64,000 nt of DNA from Pseudoalteromonas rubra. GTDB taxonomy: Bacteria; Pseudomonadota; Gammaproteobacteria; Enterobacterales; Alteromonadaceae. Positions 9,754 to 18,959 of this stretch are shown here, piece by piece; the first letter of the stretch is position 1; each line of letters opens with the position of its first letter. The position numbers and the translations under genes were made by a program. The notes below the pieces were generated by a model, which did no database searches, was not told where the DNA came from, and saw only the letters and a program-made list of their open reading frames with translations. Location: contig NZ_PNCI01000031.1 in assembly GCF_005887095.1 (NCBI RefSeq), positions 1 through 64,000 on the forward strand, written 5' to 3'.

Positions 9754-10347
9754 ATGCTGTATATCATACTGACCTGCGCACTTCTGGCGCTCAGCGCTTT
9801 ACTGTTCACGTCCTCATTCAAGGCGTTCACCCGCCACCATGAAGTAGCCTGCAATTTTATTCTGACTCTGGTTGCGACTCTGGTCGGTGTATTGTTGGCG
9901 ATTGCAATTAGCAATTACGACTCAGATCAAAAAGAAATCAGAGACTTAATAAAGGTACTCACCGCAGCTGAGGCTGTTGTAGAAGAGAGTCTGGACTATA
10001 GCATCCGCCTTAATGAGGCCTATCAGCAAAACATTGAAGAGTTTGGCGATCAAGCTGACTTTTTTACTAAAAACCCGCTCGTTTACCCTCATTACCTGGA
10101 TACCATGTTAAGCCAGAACCTGAGCAGTAAAAATCTCTCTCTGGAAGCACTCAGTGAACTCAATGAGCATCTTATTGCATTGCAGCGTTCACAGCGGGTT
10201 GCACCCAAAATATTCATTGCCAGTATGCGTTATATAAAACAGGTGCTGATTCTGGAGCGCAGCTATCAGCGCGGAGAATTGTCAGCTGAAGACTATGAAC
10301 AACAGCTTGATACCCTGGAAGAGCAACTTGTTTACCAACAACAATAA
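9754..10347 (+). CDS. two-helix membrane protein of unknown function
   Basis: A 197-residue protein with TM helices near residues 2-21 and 33-52, followed by a charged, mostly helical domain of about 140 residues that is likely soluble. No catalytic motif is visible and I do not recognise the family. No good ribosome binding site precedes ATG 9754. It lies eight bases upstream of the S41 protease gene, so the two are probably co-transcribed. Confidence 0.65.
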   Translation: MLYIILTCALLALSALLFTSSFKAFTRHHEVACNFILTLVATLVGVLLAIAISNYDSDQKEIRDLIKVLTAAEAVVEESLDYSIRLNEAYQQNIEEFGDQADFFTKNPLVYPHYLDTMLSQNLSSKNLSLEALSELNEHLIALQRSQRVAPKIFIASMRYIKQVLILERSYQRGELSAEDYEQQLDTLEEQLVYQQQ

Positions 10348-10355
10348 GGATAGTC

Positions 10356-11624
10356 ATGCGCTCATTACTTTTTGCAACTTTTCTGGCGGGTGGTTACGTC
10401 AGCAACGCAGCCGCCAGCCCCCAATCCACAAGTCAACCCGTTCTTCTGAGCTCAGAGCAAATACAGCAGGACATAGAGCATTTTATTGAGTATGTCCGGC
10501 TCGGCTATGCCTACCGTGATGACAAGCCGACCGATTTTGCCACTTTTGATCAGTGTATTCGTCATCAAAGTGTTGAACTCAAAACTAAGCTGCAACTGTC
10601 AGGCCGGCTCAATCATTGTCTGGAACATTGGTTTGATCATCACGCTGACGTGACACCACGGCCAAAAGACTATTATCTGCCAATGCCCACGGCCACAGGC
10701 TTGTGGGCACAGTGGCGCAATGGACAAGCAACTATCACTGCGGTCCCCTTTGCCGAATCAGCTTATCAGCAAGGCTTTCGCGCAGGTATGCAAATCCTGC
10801 GTATTGATGGCACTGCCGTCGAACAAGCCATTGAACAGGCCAATGTTTCGGGGTTTGACACTGCAAAAAGCTGGACACTCAACCGGCTGTTGACGGGTAA
10901 ACGTAAACAACGCCTCTCACTGGAAGTTCGCTGGCTTGGTAAAACCGAAATAAAGCTGCTGGATATTGAAGCCGTTGTAAAAGATGTGATCGCAGAAAAA
11001 CCCCTGCTGACGCAAAAGCGCATTGGCACAGTGGGCTATATTCGCCCGGAAAACAGCTTGGGTAATAACGCGCTAATAAATGCTTTTGACGAGGCAATGG
11101 ATCAATTAAAAGATACCCAGGCCATGATCCTCGATTTACGCCACACCCCCAGTGGTGGCAATACAGAAGTGGCAAGAGGCATTATGAGTCGCTTTATCAA
11201 GGCACCTCAGCCTTATCAGATACATGAGTTAGTCTCTATCGAGCGAGAGTTTGGCGTGAAACGCGCCTGGCAGGAATTCGTGTATCCACGTGGAGACTTC
11301 CAGTATGACAAGCCGTTAATTGTACTTTGCAACAAATGGACAGGCAGCATGGGAGAAGGCCTGACCATAGGCCTGCATGGCATGAAGCGGGCAACGGTCA
11401 TAGGCACACAAATGTCGCAACTGCTTGGGGCCATTTACGGTGAGACCCTGCCACACAGCCAGCTCAATTATATGTTACCCAGAGAAAAGCTCTACCACAT
11501 TGACGGTACACCCAGAGAAGCATTTGTCCCTGATATCGTGATTGAACAGCGACAATACAATCAGAAGCAGGACGCCACGCTACAGGCGGCACTGGACTGG
11601 CTCAACAAGCCTCAGCCAGACTAA
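10356..11624 (+). CDS. S41 family C-terminal-processing-like peptidase
   Basis: A 422-residue secreted protein with a signal peptide (LLFATFLAGGYVSNAAAS). A PDZ-like region lies around residues 120-190 (FAESAYQQGFRAGMQILRIDG), then the S41/tail-specific protease domain: strand IGTVGYIRPEN, DLRHTPSGGNTEVARG, and the nucleophile loop KWTGSMGEG with Ser near residue 331. The usual catalytic Lys is not placed confidently. It should cleave peptides or proteins in the periplasm. An AAGGA site precedes the start. It follows the two-TM protein gene closely, and the interrupted small peptide gene begins about 100 bases after it. Confidence 0.85.
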   Translation: MRSLLFATFLAGGYVSNAAASPQSTSQPVLLSSEQIQQDIEHFIEYVRLGYAYRDDKPTDFATFDQCIRHQSVELKTKLQLSGRLNHCLEHWFDHHADVTPRPKDYYLPMPTATGLWAQWRNGQATITAVPFAESAYQQGFRAGMQILRIDGTAVEQAIEQANVSGFDTAKSWTLNRLLTGKRKQRLSLEVRWLGKTEIKLLDIEAVVKDVIAEKPLLTQKRIGTVGYIRPENSLGNNALINAFDEAMDQLKDTQAMILDLRHTPSGGNTEVARGIMSRFIKAPQPYQIHELVSIEREFGVKRAWQEFVYPRGDFQYDKPLIVLCNKWTGSMGEGLTIGLHGMKRATVIGTQMSQLLGAIYGETLPHSQLNYMLPREKLYHIDGTPREAFVPDIVIEQRQYNQKQDATLQAALDWLNKPQPD

Positions 11625-11727
11625 TGCGTAAAAAATGTTACAAATAGGCAATTGCTGGTTTGTTCTTTACCCGCTAAGTTGAAGATGTTGCTGAAAAAAG
11701 CAACACAATTCAACTAAGGAAAAGACC

Positions 11728-12060
11728 ATGAAATTACAATTAAACAAAAACATGTAATACCAATTTGCTTAATTAAGTGTTCTATTTTGAGGCGAGAAAA
11801 TATCGTCGATAACAAGGCAAAAATTTCGCTATTTAGTTGTTCTAAATGAGAAGTTTTTAACACCGTTAGCGGCATATTTGCTCCTTCAAATTGAACAGGT
11901 ATTAAGTGAAATTGGTATCAATCAGCTGTCGAGCGAGGCAAAAGGACTGGACGCAGCATTGACGCCCCGGGTGGGTGGTGCGGCACCACCGCCAAGCCAT
12001 TTTTGTGTCACCGATGGTCAGTGTAACACTCACACATTTGTGACTTTTTATTGCCACTGA
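11728..12060 (+). pseudogene. small RiPP-precursor-like peptide gene split by a MITE
   Basis: AAGGAAAAG precedes ATG 11728 and reads MKLQLNKNM, but the frame stops at TAA 11755-11757, exactly where a 162-bp repeat element begins. After the element the sequence resumes in frame from 11919 as NQLSSEAKGL DAALTPRVGG, then a Pro-rich link and a C-terminus with three Cys and several Thr (HFCVTDGQCN, then THTFVTFYCH), ending at 12060. Joined, the two parts give a peptide of about 55 residues: a basic LNK-type leader, a Gly-Gly-containing hinge and a Cys/Thr-rich core. This is the layout of a ribosomally made, modified peptide precursor. I recall similar short MKLQLNKK peptides in Pseudoalteromonas, but cannot check. 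A terminator follows. Confidence 0.6.
11757..11918. mobile_element. MITE-like element, copy 1 (162 bp)
   Basis: The ends are ATACCAATTT and AAATTGGTAT, a ten-base terminal inverted repeat. The interior has no gene. A second copy of the same length occurs at 55763-55924 and differs at about seven positions by my count. No clear target duplication could be fixed. Copy 1 has inserted into a small peptide gene after its ninth codon. Confidence 0.8.
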
Positions 12061-12071
12061 CAGGCGCTGCC

Positions 12072-12092
12072 TGACCCCGCCTGTCGGGGTCA
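12072..12092 (+). terminator. hairpin after the peptide gene
   Basis: TGACCCCG and CGGGGTCA form a perfect stem with a five-base loop, 11 bases after the peptide stop codon. Only three T follow. It also lies at the 3' end of the convergent amidohydrolase gene. Confidence 0.6.
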
Positions 12093-12115
12093 TTTACACC
12101 AGCTCACAACTGATG

Positions 12116-13231
12116 TTATTGGCATATCTCTGGCGCCTGATAGCTTAGTCCCATTAAGTTAAAATAATTCTGACCCAGTGCAATATGGCGAAACGCCTTA
12201 TCGCTGAGGTACTGATTGATACGACTGTTGATCTCGACTTCACGCACATAATCCCGGTACTTGTAACCTTTTGCTGCAACAAAATCACTGCCCGGCAGAA
12301 TGCGTGTGGCATAACGATTAAAAAACGCCACATACTGCGCTCGAATTGCCGCATGACGAAAATAAGCCTCATATAAAACGCGCCAGGAAATGTCCAGCAT
12401 CAGGTTTGGATATGCGTCCAGCAAGCGGGACAGGATCTCAATGTGTTGTTGCGGATCCATCCTGGTTTGCTCCCTCGACAATCCCATATGAACCCAAACA
12501 ATCGGGTTATCCGGATACTGGGCCAGTACAGATTCCATTAGATGTAAGTATTTGGTTGGCTCAGTATCAGAGCCAATGTCAGCATGTATTGACAAAGGCA
12601 TGGGCGGGCGACCCTGATCAGGGGCACGTAGCCTGGCCATGAAAGGTGCCCAGTCTTTAATACGTTCTACAGGGGTTGCCTGATGAGAATGATCAAACAA
12701 TGCCTGTTTCACTAAGTTGACTTCTCCCATCCAGCCAAATGCGGGCCCAAACTCCTCATCAAGCAATGCCATTTGCTGCACTATGTGGCGCGGTTTACTC
12801 AGATCAGGAAAACTCATAGACAAAGTCAGATGAGTCTCTGTGGTCGGGTGGAGCAGCGCGTTCGACGCGTTAATCACGTCATTTCTAATCGTTGGCTTAA
12901 TTTCACCGGTTGGGCAGCTCGAAAAGCGCTGACAACCACTTTGGGCGCTAAACATTTGTCCGATGCCAAACGCATTGACGAATAACACGCCAGCGCTTTG
13001 AAAGTAACCAACAAGCTCTGTATAGGGCACGGCCTCCCCCCCAAACGGGCGGAAGTGCACATGGGCGTCGACCACAAATGTGTAAGGCTGGGTTGTTCTG
13101 TCATAGCATGCTTGTGCAGAGCTGGTTTCAAACTGCTCCAGCTTGCGTCCAGCGCCCGGGGACTGACAGGCTGCTGTTAATAATGACGCCATAGCCACCA
13201 AGCACACTGCGCACGACCTCTTTATCCTCAC
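12116..13231 (-). CDS. amidohydrolase-family lipoprotein
   Basis: A 371-residue protein of the metal-dependent amidohydrolase (amidohydrolase 2-like) group. It carries the metal-binding strand VDAHVHF, a conserved HADIG segment, VHMGLS and a late Asp in PGSDF, which are the expected metal and base ligands. A lipobox, SLLTAACQS, indicates an outer- or inner-membrane lipoprotein, unusual for this mostly cytoplasmic family. GTG 13231 is chosen as start: AAAGGAG stands seven bases upstream, and starting there gives a normal short, basic signal peptide, whereas the ATG at 13291 would add 20 polar residues before it. The substrate is unknown. Confidence 0.8.
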   Translation of the reverse strand: MRIKRSCAVCLVAMASLLTAACQSPGAGRKLEQFETSSAQACYDRTTQPYTFVVDAHVHFRPFGGEAVPYTELVGYFQSAGVLFVNAFGIGQMFSAQSGCQRFSSCPTGEIKPTIRNDVINASNALLHPTTETHLTLSMSFPDLSKPRHIVQQMALLDEEFGPAFGWMGEVNLVKQALFDHSHQATPVERIKDWAPFMARLRAPDQGRPPMPLSIHADIGSDTEPTKYLHLMESVLAQYPDNPIVWVHMGLSREQTRMDPQQHIEILSRLLDAYPNLMLDISWRVLYEAYFRHAAIRAQYVAFFNRYATRILPGSDFVAAKGYKYRDYVREVEINSRINQYLSDKAFRHIALGQNYFNLMGLSYQAPEICQ

Positions 13232-13401
13232 TGTAATTCTCCTTTGGGAGTCTGAGAGTGGTAATTCCGGACTGACCGTCCGGTTTTGCAATAGTATCCA
13301 GCGTTAAATATATAACCTTTTGTTATTATTATACAATTTTTATGGACCAATCTTTGCTGTAGACTAGGCCCTGATCACTGACCGTTCAATGGATATCCGC
13401 T

Positions 13402-15813
13402 ATGCCACAGTGCTACCGTGACTTTATCTGGTATACCTGTTTACAACCGGCACTCATGCAACTGCGCCAGCAACCTCGCTGGGCTTTAAGTATGCTCGTC
13501 TTACTGACGCTGACACTCAGCGCCGTGTTGTGTGTTGCAGCGCTGCTTTACCACATCTGGTTTAAGCCCCTGCCCTACCCACAACCCAACGCGATTTACC
13601 AGCTTGAGCATCAACGCCAGGGCTCAGCCGCCGAACTCCACGATAATGGCTGGCCTTACCCAGCAGCATCTCAGTTACTCACCACAAGGCGTCTTTCACA
13701 AGAGAACGCATTACAAGCAGATCCGCTTTTGGCTTTTCACTATGGTGAAGAAGTACCACTGGCGTCAGTATATACAGAAAAAATAAAAACAGCGTATCTC
13801 AGTGGTGACTGGCAAGCCATGCTGGGTGTTGAGTTTATACACGGCCAGGGGGAGCACTTTATGGTGTCACCTGACGAGCAACCAGCAGGGGCAGTGATAA
13901 GCTTTGCGTTGTGGCAGGAGGTCTTTGGTGGCACACCTGATATCTTACAGCAACACCTCAATATTAATGGGATTATTCACCCCATTCGCGGCGTGGTCAG
14001 TCAAAATTATCAACCACCCGAGTTATTCAAGGCAGGCTGGCAACCACAGCTGTGGCTCCCATGGCGCTACAATAATTCCGAGTACAAAGGGTACTGGCAA
14101 AGCCCTGATCCAAATATCCGGGTGCTGATGCGCACAGGTACCACACAAAACATGCTCACGCACCTGCAAAGTGTAGTGAATGAAACCGCTTCCCGTCATG
14201 CTCCCCCGCAAATAGCAGATTGGCAAACGCAACTCACGGTGCAGACCTTAACCCGGGCACTGCGCGGTGACCACCCCATCATACTGATTGTATTTGCCTG
14301 TACCCTCGCCTTGCTGCTACTGGCCAGCCTGAATCTGGCTCAGTTATTTTTGCTCCAGTTACTACAAAGCCGCCATCAGTTAGCTGTACGCAGCGCGGTT
14401 GGCGCAAAATACGGCACTATTCGCAATACCTTGCTGTGCCAGCTAATTTTGTTGATCGCACCTGCGATTCTACTCTCTCTTTGGCTAACGACTCTGGTAC
14501 TTACACTCAGTGCCGCCTGGCTATCACAGTTTATTTATCAGAGTGAACACCTGACACTTACTTTGCCTGTTGTGCTACTAGCCTGTGTATTGGGCGGCGC
14601 AATTCTGGGCTTGTTCATGCTACTGAGTCGGGCCCATTGCCAACCCGCGAATCTGTTAAACAGCCTGAAACGCAGCGGTAAAGGCCAGGCTCAGCAACTG
14701 TCACAGGTGACCATCAGGCGCTTTGTTGCCTCACAAGTATTGCTGGTGTCATTGACCTTATTAGCCTGCTCTCAGCTTGTCTGGGACAGACTCAAACAGC
14801 TAACTCATCCCCTGGGCTTCGACGCAAGTCAGGTTTATGAACTGGAATTTAGTGTCGCCACACTGGACTGGCAAGGCTGGTCAGCCTACGCCCCCATGGC
14901 CAAAGCCTTTAAGCAGACACTGCTGCAAGAGCCGGGCGTGTTATCAGTCAGCTTCGCCCGTTCGCCACTTAAAGATGACTTTCAGTTTAAAATCACCGCG
15001 TCGTGGCAAGATGCCAGCTACCTGCCCTTTCACCGCAACGTCGACCAGGATTACTTTGAGGTTCTGGATCAGCACCTTGTCGCCGGGCGTACATTCACCC
15101 GGGAGGACATTGAGGATGAGAACCCAGTGGTGATCATCAATCAAACATTCGCTCACCAGCTAGGTGACGAAGCCATTGGCAAAACCGTTAATATTGATGG
15201 GGCGAATGCCCTGCGGATCATCGCAGTTATCGACGATTTGCAGCTACCTGGTAAGCCTATCTCGCCACCACGTTTTTACCTGCCCAATCACGGCAGCGCC
15301 ACATATATGCTGGTCAAAGTGACGCCCGGACTCTCATTAAGCAAAACGCAACTCAATACGCTGTTGCAACGACAACACCCACAGTTTGTGCTGACACAAT
15401 GGCGTGCGCTGGAAGATGAAATAACACACGCGCATCAGTACCGGCGCATCACATCGCTGTTACTGATGTTTATCAATGCGCTGATCCTAATCATCACAGC
15501 CTATGGTATTTATAGTTTGCAAAGTTACGCCGCATACCTGCAGCAGGGCGTTGTCAAAGTGCATCTAATGCTGGGTGCCAAACGTCGTCAGGTACTTGTC
15601 GCGCGGCTTTACGCTTTTTTGCAACCGGCACTGCTCAGCGTTGCGCTTGCGGGGATTATCCTTGCATTTGCATGGCCCTGGCTGAACACCTTGATGGCGT
15701 TTTCACCTGACCTCATGCTGGTTGCGATAAGCTTCTGTAGCGTAATTGCTACCTTAGTCGCTATCAGCCTGGTCACAGCCAGACAATATGTGCCTGTAAA
15801 GCGATTAACTTAA
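13402..15813 (+). CDS. MacB/FtsX-type ABC transporter permease, duplicated form
   Basis: An 803-residue protein made of two FtsX/MacB-type halves. Half one has a TM near residue 30, a large periplasmic domain with PLPYPQPN and the MacB-PCD pattern, then TMs near 290-320, 345-375 and 385-410. Half two has a TM near 435-455, a second periplasmic domain (LKDDFQFKITA... DQDYFEVLDQHLVAGRTF) and three TMs from about 690 to 800. It carries no ATP-binding domain, and no ABC ATPase or adaptor gene is adjacent. Relatives serve in mechanotransmission or export of peptides and lipoproteins. A terminator follows. Confidence 0.85.
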   Translation: MPQCYRDFIWYTCLQPALMQLRQQPRWALSMLVLLTLTLSAVLCVAALLYHIWFKPLPYPQPNAIYQLEHQRQGSAAELHDNGWPYPAASQLLTTRRLSQENALQADPLLAFHYGEEVPLASVYTEKIKTAYLSGDWQAMLGVEFIHGQGEHFMVSPDEQPAGAVISFALWQEVFGGTPDILQQHLNINGIIHPIRGVVSQNYQPPELFKAGWQPQLWLPWRYNNSEYKGYWQSPDPNIRVLMRTGTTQNMLTHLQSVVNETASRHAPPQIADWQTQLTVQTLTRALRGDHPIILIVFACTLALLLLASLNLAQLFLLQLLQSRHQLAVRSAVGAKYGTIRNTLLCQLILLIAPAILLSLWLTTLVLTLSAAWLSQFIYQSEHLTLTLPVVLLACVLGGAILGLFMLLSRAHCQPANLLNSLKRSGKGQAQQLSQVTIRRFVASQVLLVSLTLLACSQLVWDRLKQLTHPLGFDASQVYELEFSVATLDWQGWSAYAPMAKAFKQTLLQEPGVLSVSFARSPLKDDFQFKITASWQDASYLPFHRNVDQDYFEVLDQHLVAGRTFTREDIEDENPVVIINQTFAHQLGDEAIGKTVNIDGANALRIIAVIDDLQLPGKPISPPRFYLPNHGSATYMLVKVTPGLSLSKTQLNTLLQRQHPQFVLTQWRALEDEITHAHQYRRITSLLLMFINALILIITAYGIYSLQSYAAYLQQGVVKVHLMLGAKRRQVLVARLYAFLQPALLSVALAGIILAFAWPWLNTLMAFSPDLMLVAISFCSVIATLVAISLVTARQYVPVKRLT

Positions 15814-15819
15814 AGGTGT

Positions 15820-15844
15820 AAAGGGGGTTGCCACCCCCTTTTTT
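15820..15844. terminator. bidirectional terminator between permease and MATE genes
   Basis: AAAGGGGGT pairs with ACCCCCTTT around TTGC/TGCC loop bases, followed by a T-run on the plus strand. It separates two convergent genes and overlaps the last codons of the MATE gene. Confidence 0.75.
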
Positions 15845-17243
15845 AATGCAGGCTTTGGCTGAGAGCCCTGCCATGTCGCAACCGTGATACATCGCGCCAC
15901 AGCATAGGTGCAACGATCAAAGTCAGAACCAGATTAGACACAGGTACGGACAGCCACACCCCGTCAACACCCAAATACTCAGGCAAAAAGAACAAAAAAG
16001 GCACCTGAATGGCCATGTTACCCAGCGAGATCAATAAAGACTTCGCCCCCTGATCCAACGCCACATAATACATCGCCGCGAGGAATATGAACCCGTCCAG
16101 AAAAACCATAGAAAGGTGCAGGCGGGCGCCTTTTTGCGCCTCATTAAGTAATGCACTCTCCTGAGAAAAAAGCGACACAATGAATTCCGGGAACAAATTC
16201 AGACACAACACGATAACAAGCCCAACCGACAGACTAACCTGACAAGCCAGTTTCAATGTTGCACTGATCTTCTCTATCTGTTTTGCCCCATAATAGTAAC
16301 TGATCGGCGGTTGCATCCCACTGGCAACTCCCTCTGCAAAAAAGTAATAAATCACACCAATGTAGCCAATCAGCGCGAATGCCGCGACGTGCAGAGGCTC
16401 ACCATACATCAGTAACTGCTTATTGTGCAGCGCGGTGATAAAGGCAAAGTAAAGGAACATCACAAGCCCGGAGGCCCCCTGCACCAGAGTCCGCCCCGCC
16501 AGGTTAAGAGAAAACCTCAGACTGGCTGCCGTCAACTTAATACCCGCTTTTGCTGAACAGAAATAACTCAGAGCCAGCACAGCAACCAGAGACTGTGATA
16601 CCACACTTGCCCAGGCGGCACCGGCAAGCTGCCACTGCAACAGCACGATAAAAACGTAGTCCAGAACAATATTAGTGAGTGCGCCGAAGATCAGTAGGCG
16701 CGTGGCGACCCCGGGACTGCCATCATTGCGAATGAGCATAGGCAGAGCGCCCGCTGCCATGGTTGCCAAAGCCCCCCAGCCAAATACCGACAGATAACTG
16801 TGCCCAAACCTGAGCACATCACCACTGGCGCCCTGTAAATCCAACAATAAGGTACCGCTGGCATACAGCGCCAGACTCGTGGTTGCAGCCAGTATCAGCA
16901 GTAACCAAACACTGGTCGTCAGCACAGCTTGCGCCTGTACAGCGTCTTTCGCACCGCGAAACAACGACAACAAGCTCCCCGCACCAATCCCGACCAGTGT
17001 GCCCAGTCCCGCAATCAGCCCCACCACAGGCCAGGCGATATTAACGGCTGCAAGTCCATCAGACCCGATAAAATGGCCCACAAAAACGCCATCCACAACC
17101 TGATATAAGCCATTTACCATCATGGCCGCCACGGCTGGGATCGTGTAACGCCAGAATGTTTTGGCAACCGACTCATTATGTGGTTCAGTGGACCCTTTTT
17201 GATCTTGATCGAGCACTGACAGCTCAGCATCGTGTGTTTGCAT
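15843..17243 (-). CDS. MATE family multidrug efflux transporter
   Basis: A 466-residue inner-membrane protein with about 12 TM helices in the twofold MATE arrangement. The first repeat begins IPAVAAMMVNGLYQVVDGVFVGHFIGSDG, typical of MepA/DinF-like members, and the second repeat has QPPISYYYGAKQ. It should export cationic drugs or metabolites by Na+ or H+ antiport. ATG 17243 (MQTHD) is favoured because GGGG lies just upstream. A LysR gene is divergent, with an inverted repeat between them, so that regulator is the probable controller. Confidence 0.88.
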   Translation of the reverse strand: MQTHDAELSVLDQDQKGSTEPHNESVAKTFWRYTIPAVAAMMVNGLYQVVDGVFVGHFIGSDGLAAVNIAWPVVGLIAGLGTLVGIGAGSLLSLFRGAKDAVQAQAVLTTSVWLLLILAATTSLALYASGTLLLDLQGASGDVLRFGHSYLSVFGWGALATMAAGALPMLIRNDGSPGVATRLLIFGALTNIVLDYVFIVLLQWQLAGAAWASVVSQSLVAVLALSYFCSAKAGIKLTAASLRFSLNLAGRTLVQGASGLVMFLYFAFITALHNKQLLMYGEPLHVAAFALIGYIGVIYYFFAEGVASGMQPPISYYYGAKQIEKISATLKLACQVSLSVGLVIVLCLNLFPEFIVSLFSQESALLNEAQKGARLHLSMVFLDGFIFLAAMYYVALDQGAKSLLISLGNMAIQVPFLFFLPEYLGVDGVWLSVPVSNLVLTLIVAPMLWRDVSRLRHGRALSQSLH

Positions 17244-17310
17244 AAAATTCCCCACTTACTGCGAATACCCGCTATTATGCTTGCTTACCGGATGATTTAA
17301 AGTTAGTAAC

Positions 17311-17327
17311 TATCCGCTTTTCGGATA
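17311..17327. promoter_or_regulatory. 6-5-6 inverted repeat between MATE and lysR genes
   Basis: TATCCG and CGGATA are separated by CTTTT, 15 bases before the LysR start codon. This is a plausible regulator site or a 5' hairpin in the lysR message. Confidence 0.4.
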
Positions 17328-17341
17328 CTTTGGAGCCCCTT

Positions 17342-18223
17342 ATGCACTGGACCCTCGACCAGCTGGAAGCCTTTGTCACTGCCGTCAGAACCGGCTCTTT
17401 TTCTGCTGCGGCCCGGAAACTGGGCAAAGCACAATCACGCATCAGCACCGCCATTGCCAATCTCGAAACCGACCTGGGCTTTGAGTTGTTCGACCGCTCT
17501 TCGAGACTACCGGTATTAAACGCCGCCGGACATGACTTGTTTGCAGAAGCGGAAGCCGTACTGATGCAATGTCAAAGGTTGCAGTCCAGGGCATTGTCAA
17601 TGAGCTGCGGAGAAGAAGTCTCTCTGACCGTCGCCATGGATGAAGCCGTACCTGTCAATGCATTTGAAACCATGTTTGAGCGGTTGTCACATCAGTTTCC
17701 TCTGCTAAAACTCTCGATATTAAACGGCTCTCAGGATGATATTGCCGGATGGGTCGAAGAACAAAAAGCCGATCTGGGGATTTTATTTCATCAAAAGCCC
17801 CTCTCACAAAACCTGGACTTTACTCCGTTAGGAAGCTTTGAGCAGAAATTGATCGTGGCACCCACTCACCCTCTGGCCTCCTGCCCATGCCCATGCCCGA
17901 CAGTAGAACAACTTAATCAGCACCGACAGTTGGTGATCCGCGACCGCATTGGCAACAACCAGTCTCAGGCAATCTCCTCGCATCACTGGCACATCGACAG
18001 TTATTACTACATAGTAGGCTTGGTGCTAAGAGGCGTTGGCTGGGCGATGGTGCCTGAGCATGTGGTTAAATCACACTGGTTTAATGAAGCCGTCATCACT
18101 TTGTCAACGCGCAATATTCCCGGCTCCTTGACAGTAGATATGGGCCTGGTCAGGCGCAGAGACAAAGCCAAAGGCCCGGTTATTCACTGGCTTTACGACA
18201 CAACGCTGTCAATGATGTCCTAA
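17342..18223 (+). CDS. LysR-family transcriptional regulator
   Basis: A 293-residue LysR regulator. The N-terminal winged helix reads TLDQLEAFVTAVRTGSFSAA then ARKLGKAQSRISTAIANLE, followed by the dimer helix and a periplasmic-binding-protein-like effector domain (about 90-290). ATG 17342 is chosen over an upstream in-frame TTG because TGGAG stands close before it and the HTH then begins at the usual distance. It is divergent from the MATE pump gene, the classic arrangement for a LysR regulator and its target. Its 3' end overlaps the convergent DJ-1 gene by four bases. Confidence 0.88.
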   Translation: MHWTLDQLEAFVTAVRTGSFSAAARKLGKAQSRISTAIANLETDLGFELFDRSSRLPVLNAAGHDLFAEAEAVLMQCQRLQSRALSMSCGEEVSLTVAMDEAVPVNAFETMFERLSHQFPLLKLSILNGSQDDIAGWVEEQKADLGILFHQKPLSQNLDFTPLGSFEQKLIVAPTHPLASCPCPCPTVEQLNQHRQLVIRDRIGNNQSQAISSHHWHIDSYYYIVGLVLRGVGWAMVPEHVVKSHWFNEAVITLSTRNIPGSLTVDMGLVRRRDKAKGPVIHWLYDTTLSMMS

Positions 18224-18789
18224 AGCCAGTTGTAATCCATCTGACGGGCGGTGTTCTCCGCCAGTTTCTTGCCAAAATGCAGCTTGACCAGCTCAAGGCT
18301 CATATCTATCCCGGCCGAGATCCCAGCTGAGCTGGTAAAATTCTGATCCATAACAAACCGCGTATCCTTCAGCACTTTCAGGTGTGGGTACTGTGTTTGC
18401 AACAGCTCCACATCATCCCAATGCGTGGTCACAGACTTACCATCAATCAGCCCAGCTTCGGCAAACAAGAACACCCCGGTACAAATCGACGCACATCGTC
18501 GTGTATGAGTCGCAGTTTCAGCCAGCCAGGCCAATACAGACGTGTTGTTGATAACATGCTGATGTTGCCCACCGGCAACAATCAATAAATCAAATCGAGG
18601 GTGACCATGAATACTGTAATGCGGGTTTACAGACAGACCACCACGGCAGCTGACCGGCGCATGACTCGGTGCAATAAGGCTAATGTTTACGGGTTCGTCG
18701 ATAAAACGCGCAGCCGTACTGAACACTTCAAATGGGCCGCTAAAGTCTAGCACTTCAACGCCATCGTAAATAAAAATACCGATTTCCAT
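18220..18789 (-). CDS. DJ-1/PfpI family protein (isonitrile-hydratase-like)
   Basis: A 189-residue single-domain protein of the DJ-1/PfpI superfamily. Asp15 in EVLDFSGPFEVF and the nucleophile Cys103 in ASICTGVFLFAEAG followed by TTHW match the branch that includes isonitrile hydratase and the amidotransferase-like domain of AraC regulators. There is no DNA-binding domain. Whether it hydrates isonitriles is not decided by the sequence alone. It converges with the LysR gene. Confidence 0.85.
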   Translation of the reverse strand: MEIGIFIYDGVEVLDFSGPFEVFSTAARFIDEPVNISLIAPSHAPVSCRGGLSVNPHYSIHGHPRFDLLIVAGGQHQHVINNTSVLAWLAETATHTRRCASICTGVFLFAEAGLIDGKSVTTHWDDVELLQTQYPHLKVLKDTRFVMDQNFTSSAGISAGIDMSLELVKLHFGKKLAENTARQMDYNWL

Positions 18790-18959
18790 TGAATGATCCA
18801 GAATAAGGAAGTTTTTGAGCCCTCATAGTGTAGCGCAGATCTTAGCCATTCATATCTTTTTACACTTTGATTTTGGCGATTAATCGAATCCTGATTGCAC
18901 TTTCATGAAAGAGTCTTTTAGTATGCTGACACTAAAATACCAACAAGCGAAATCCAACT

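Noticed and set aside
11878..12060. A functional 60-residue peptide starting inside the MITE
   Set aside because: The start is a TTG within the element without a ribosome binding site; the natural start with its binding site lies before the element.
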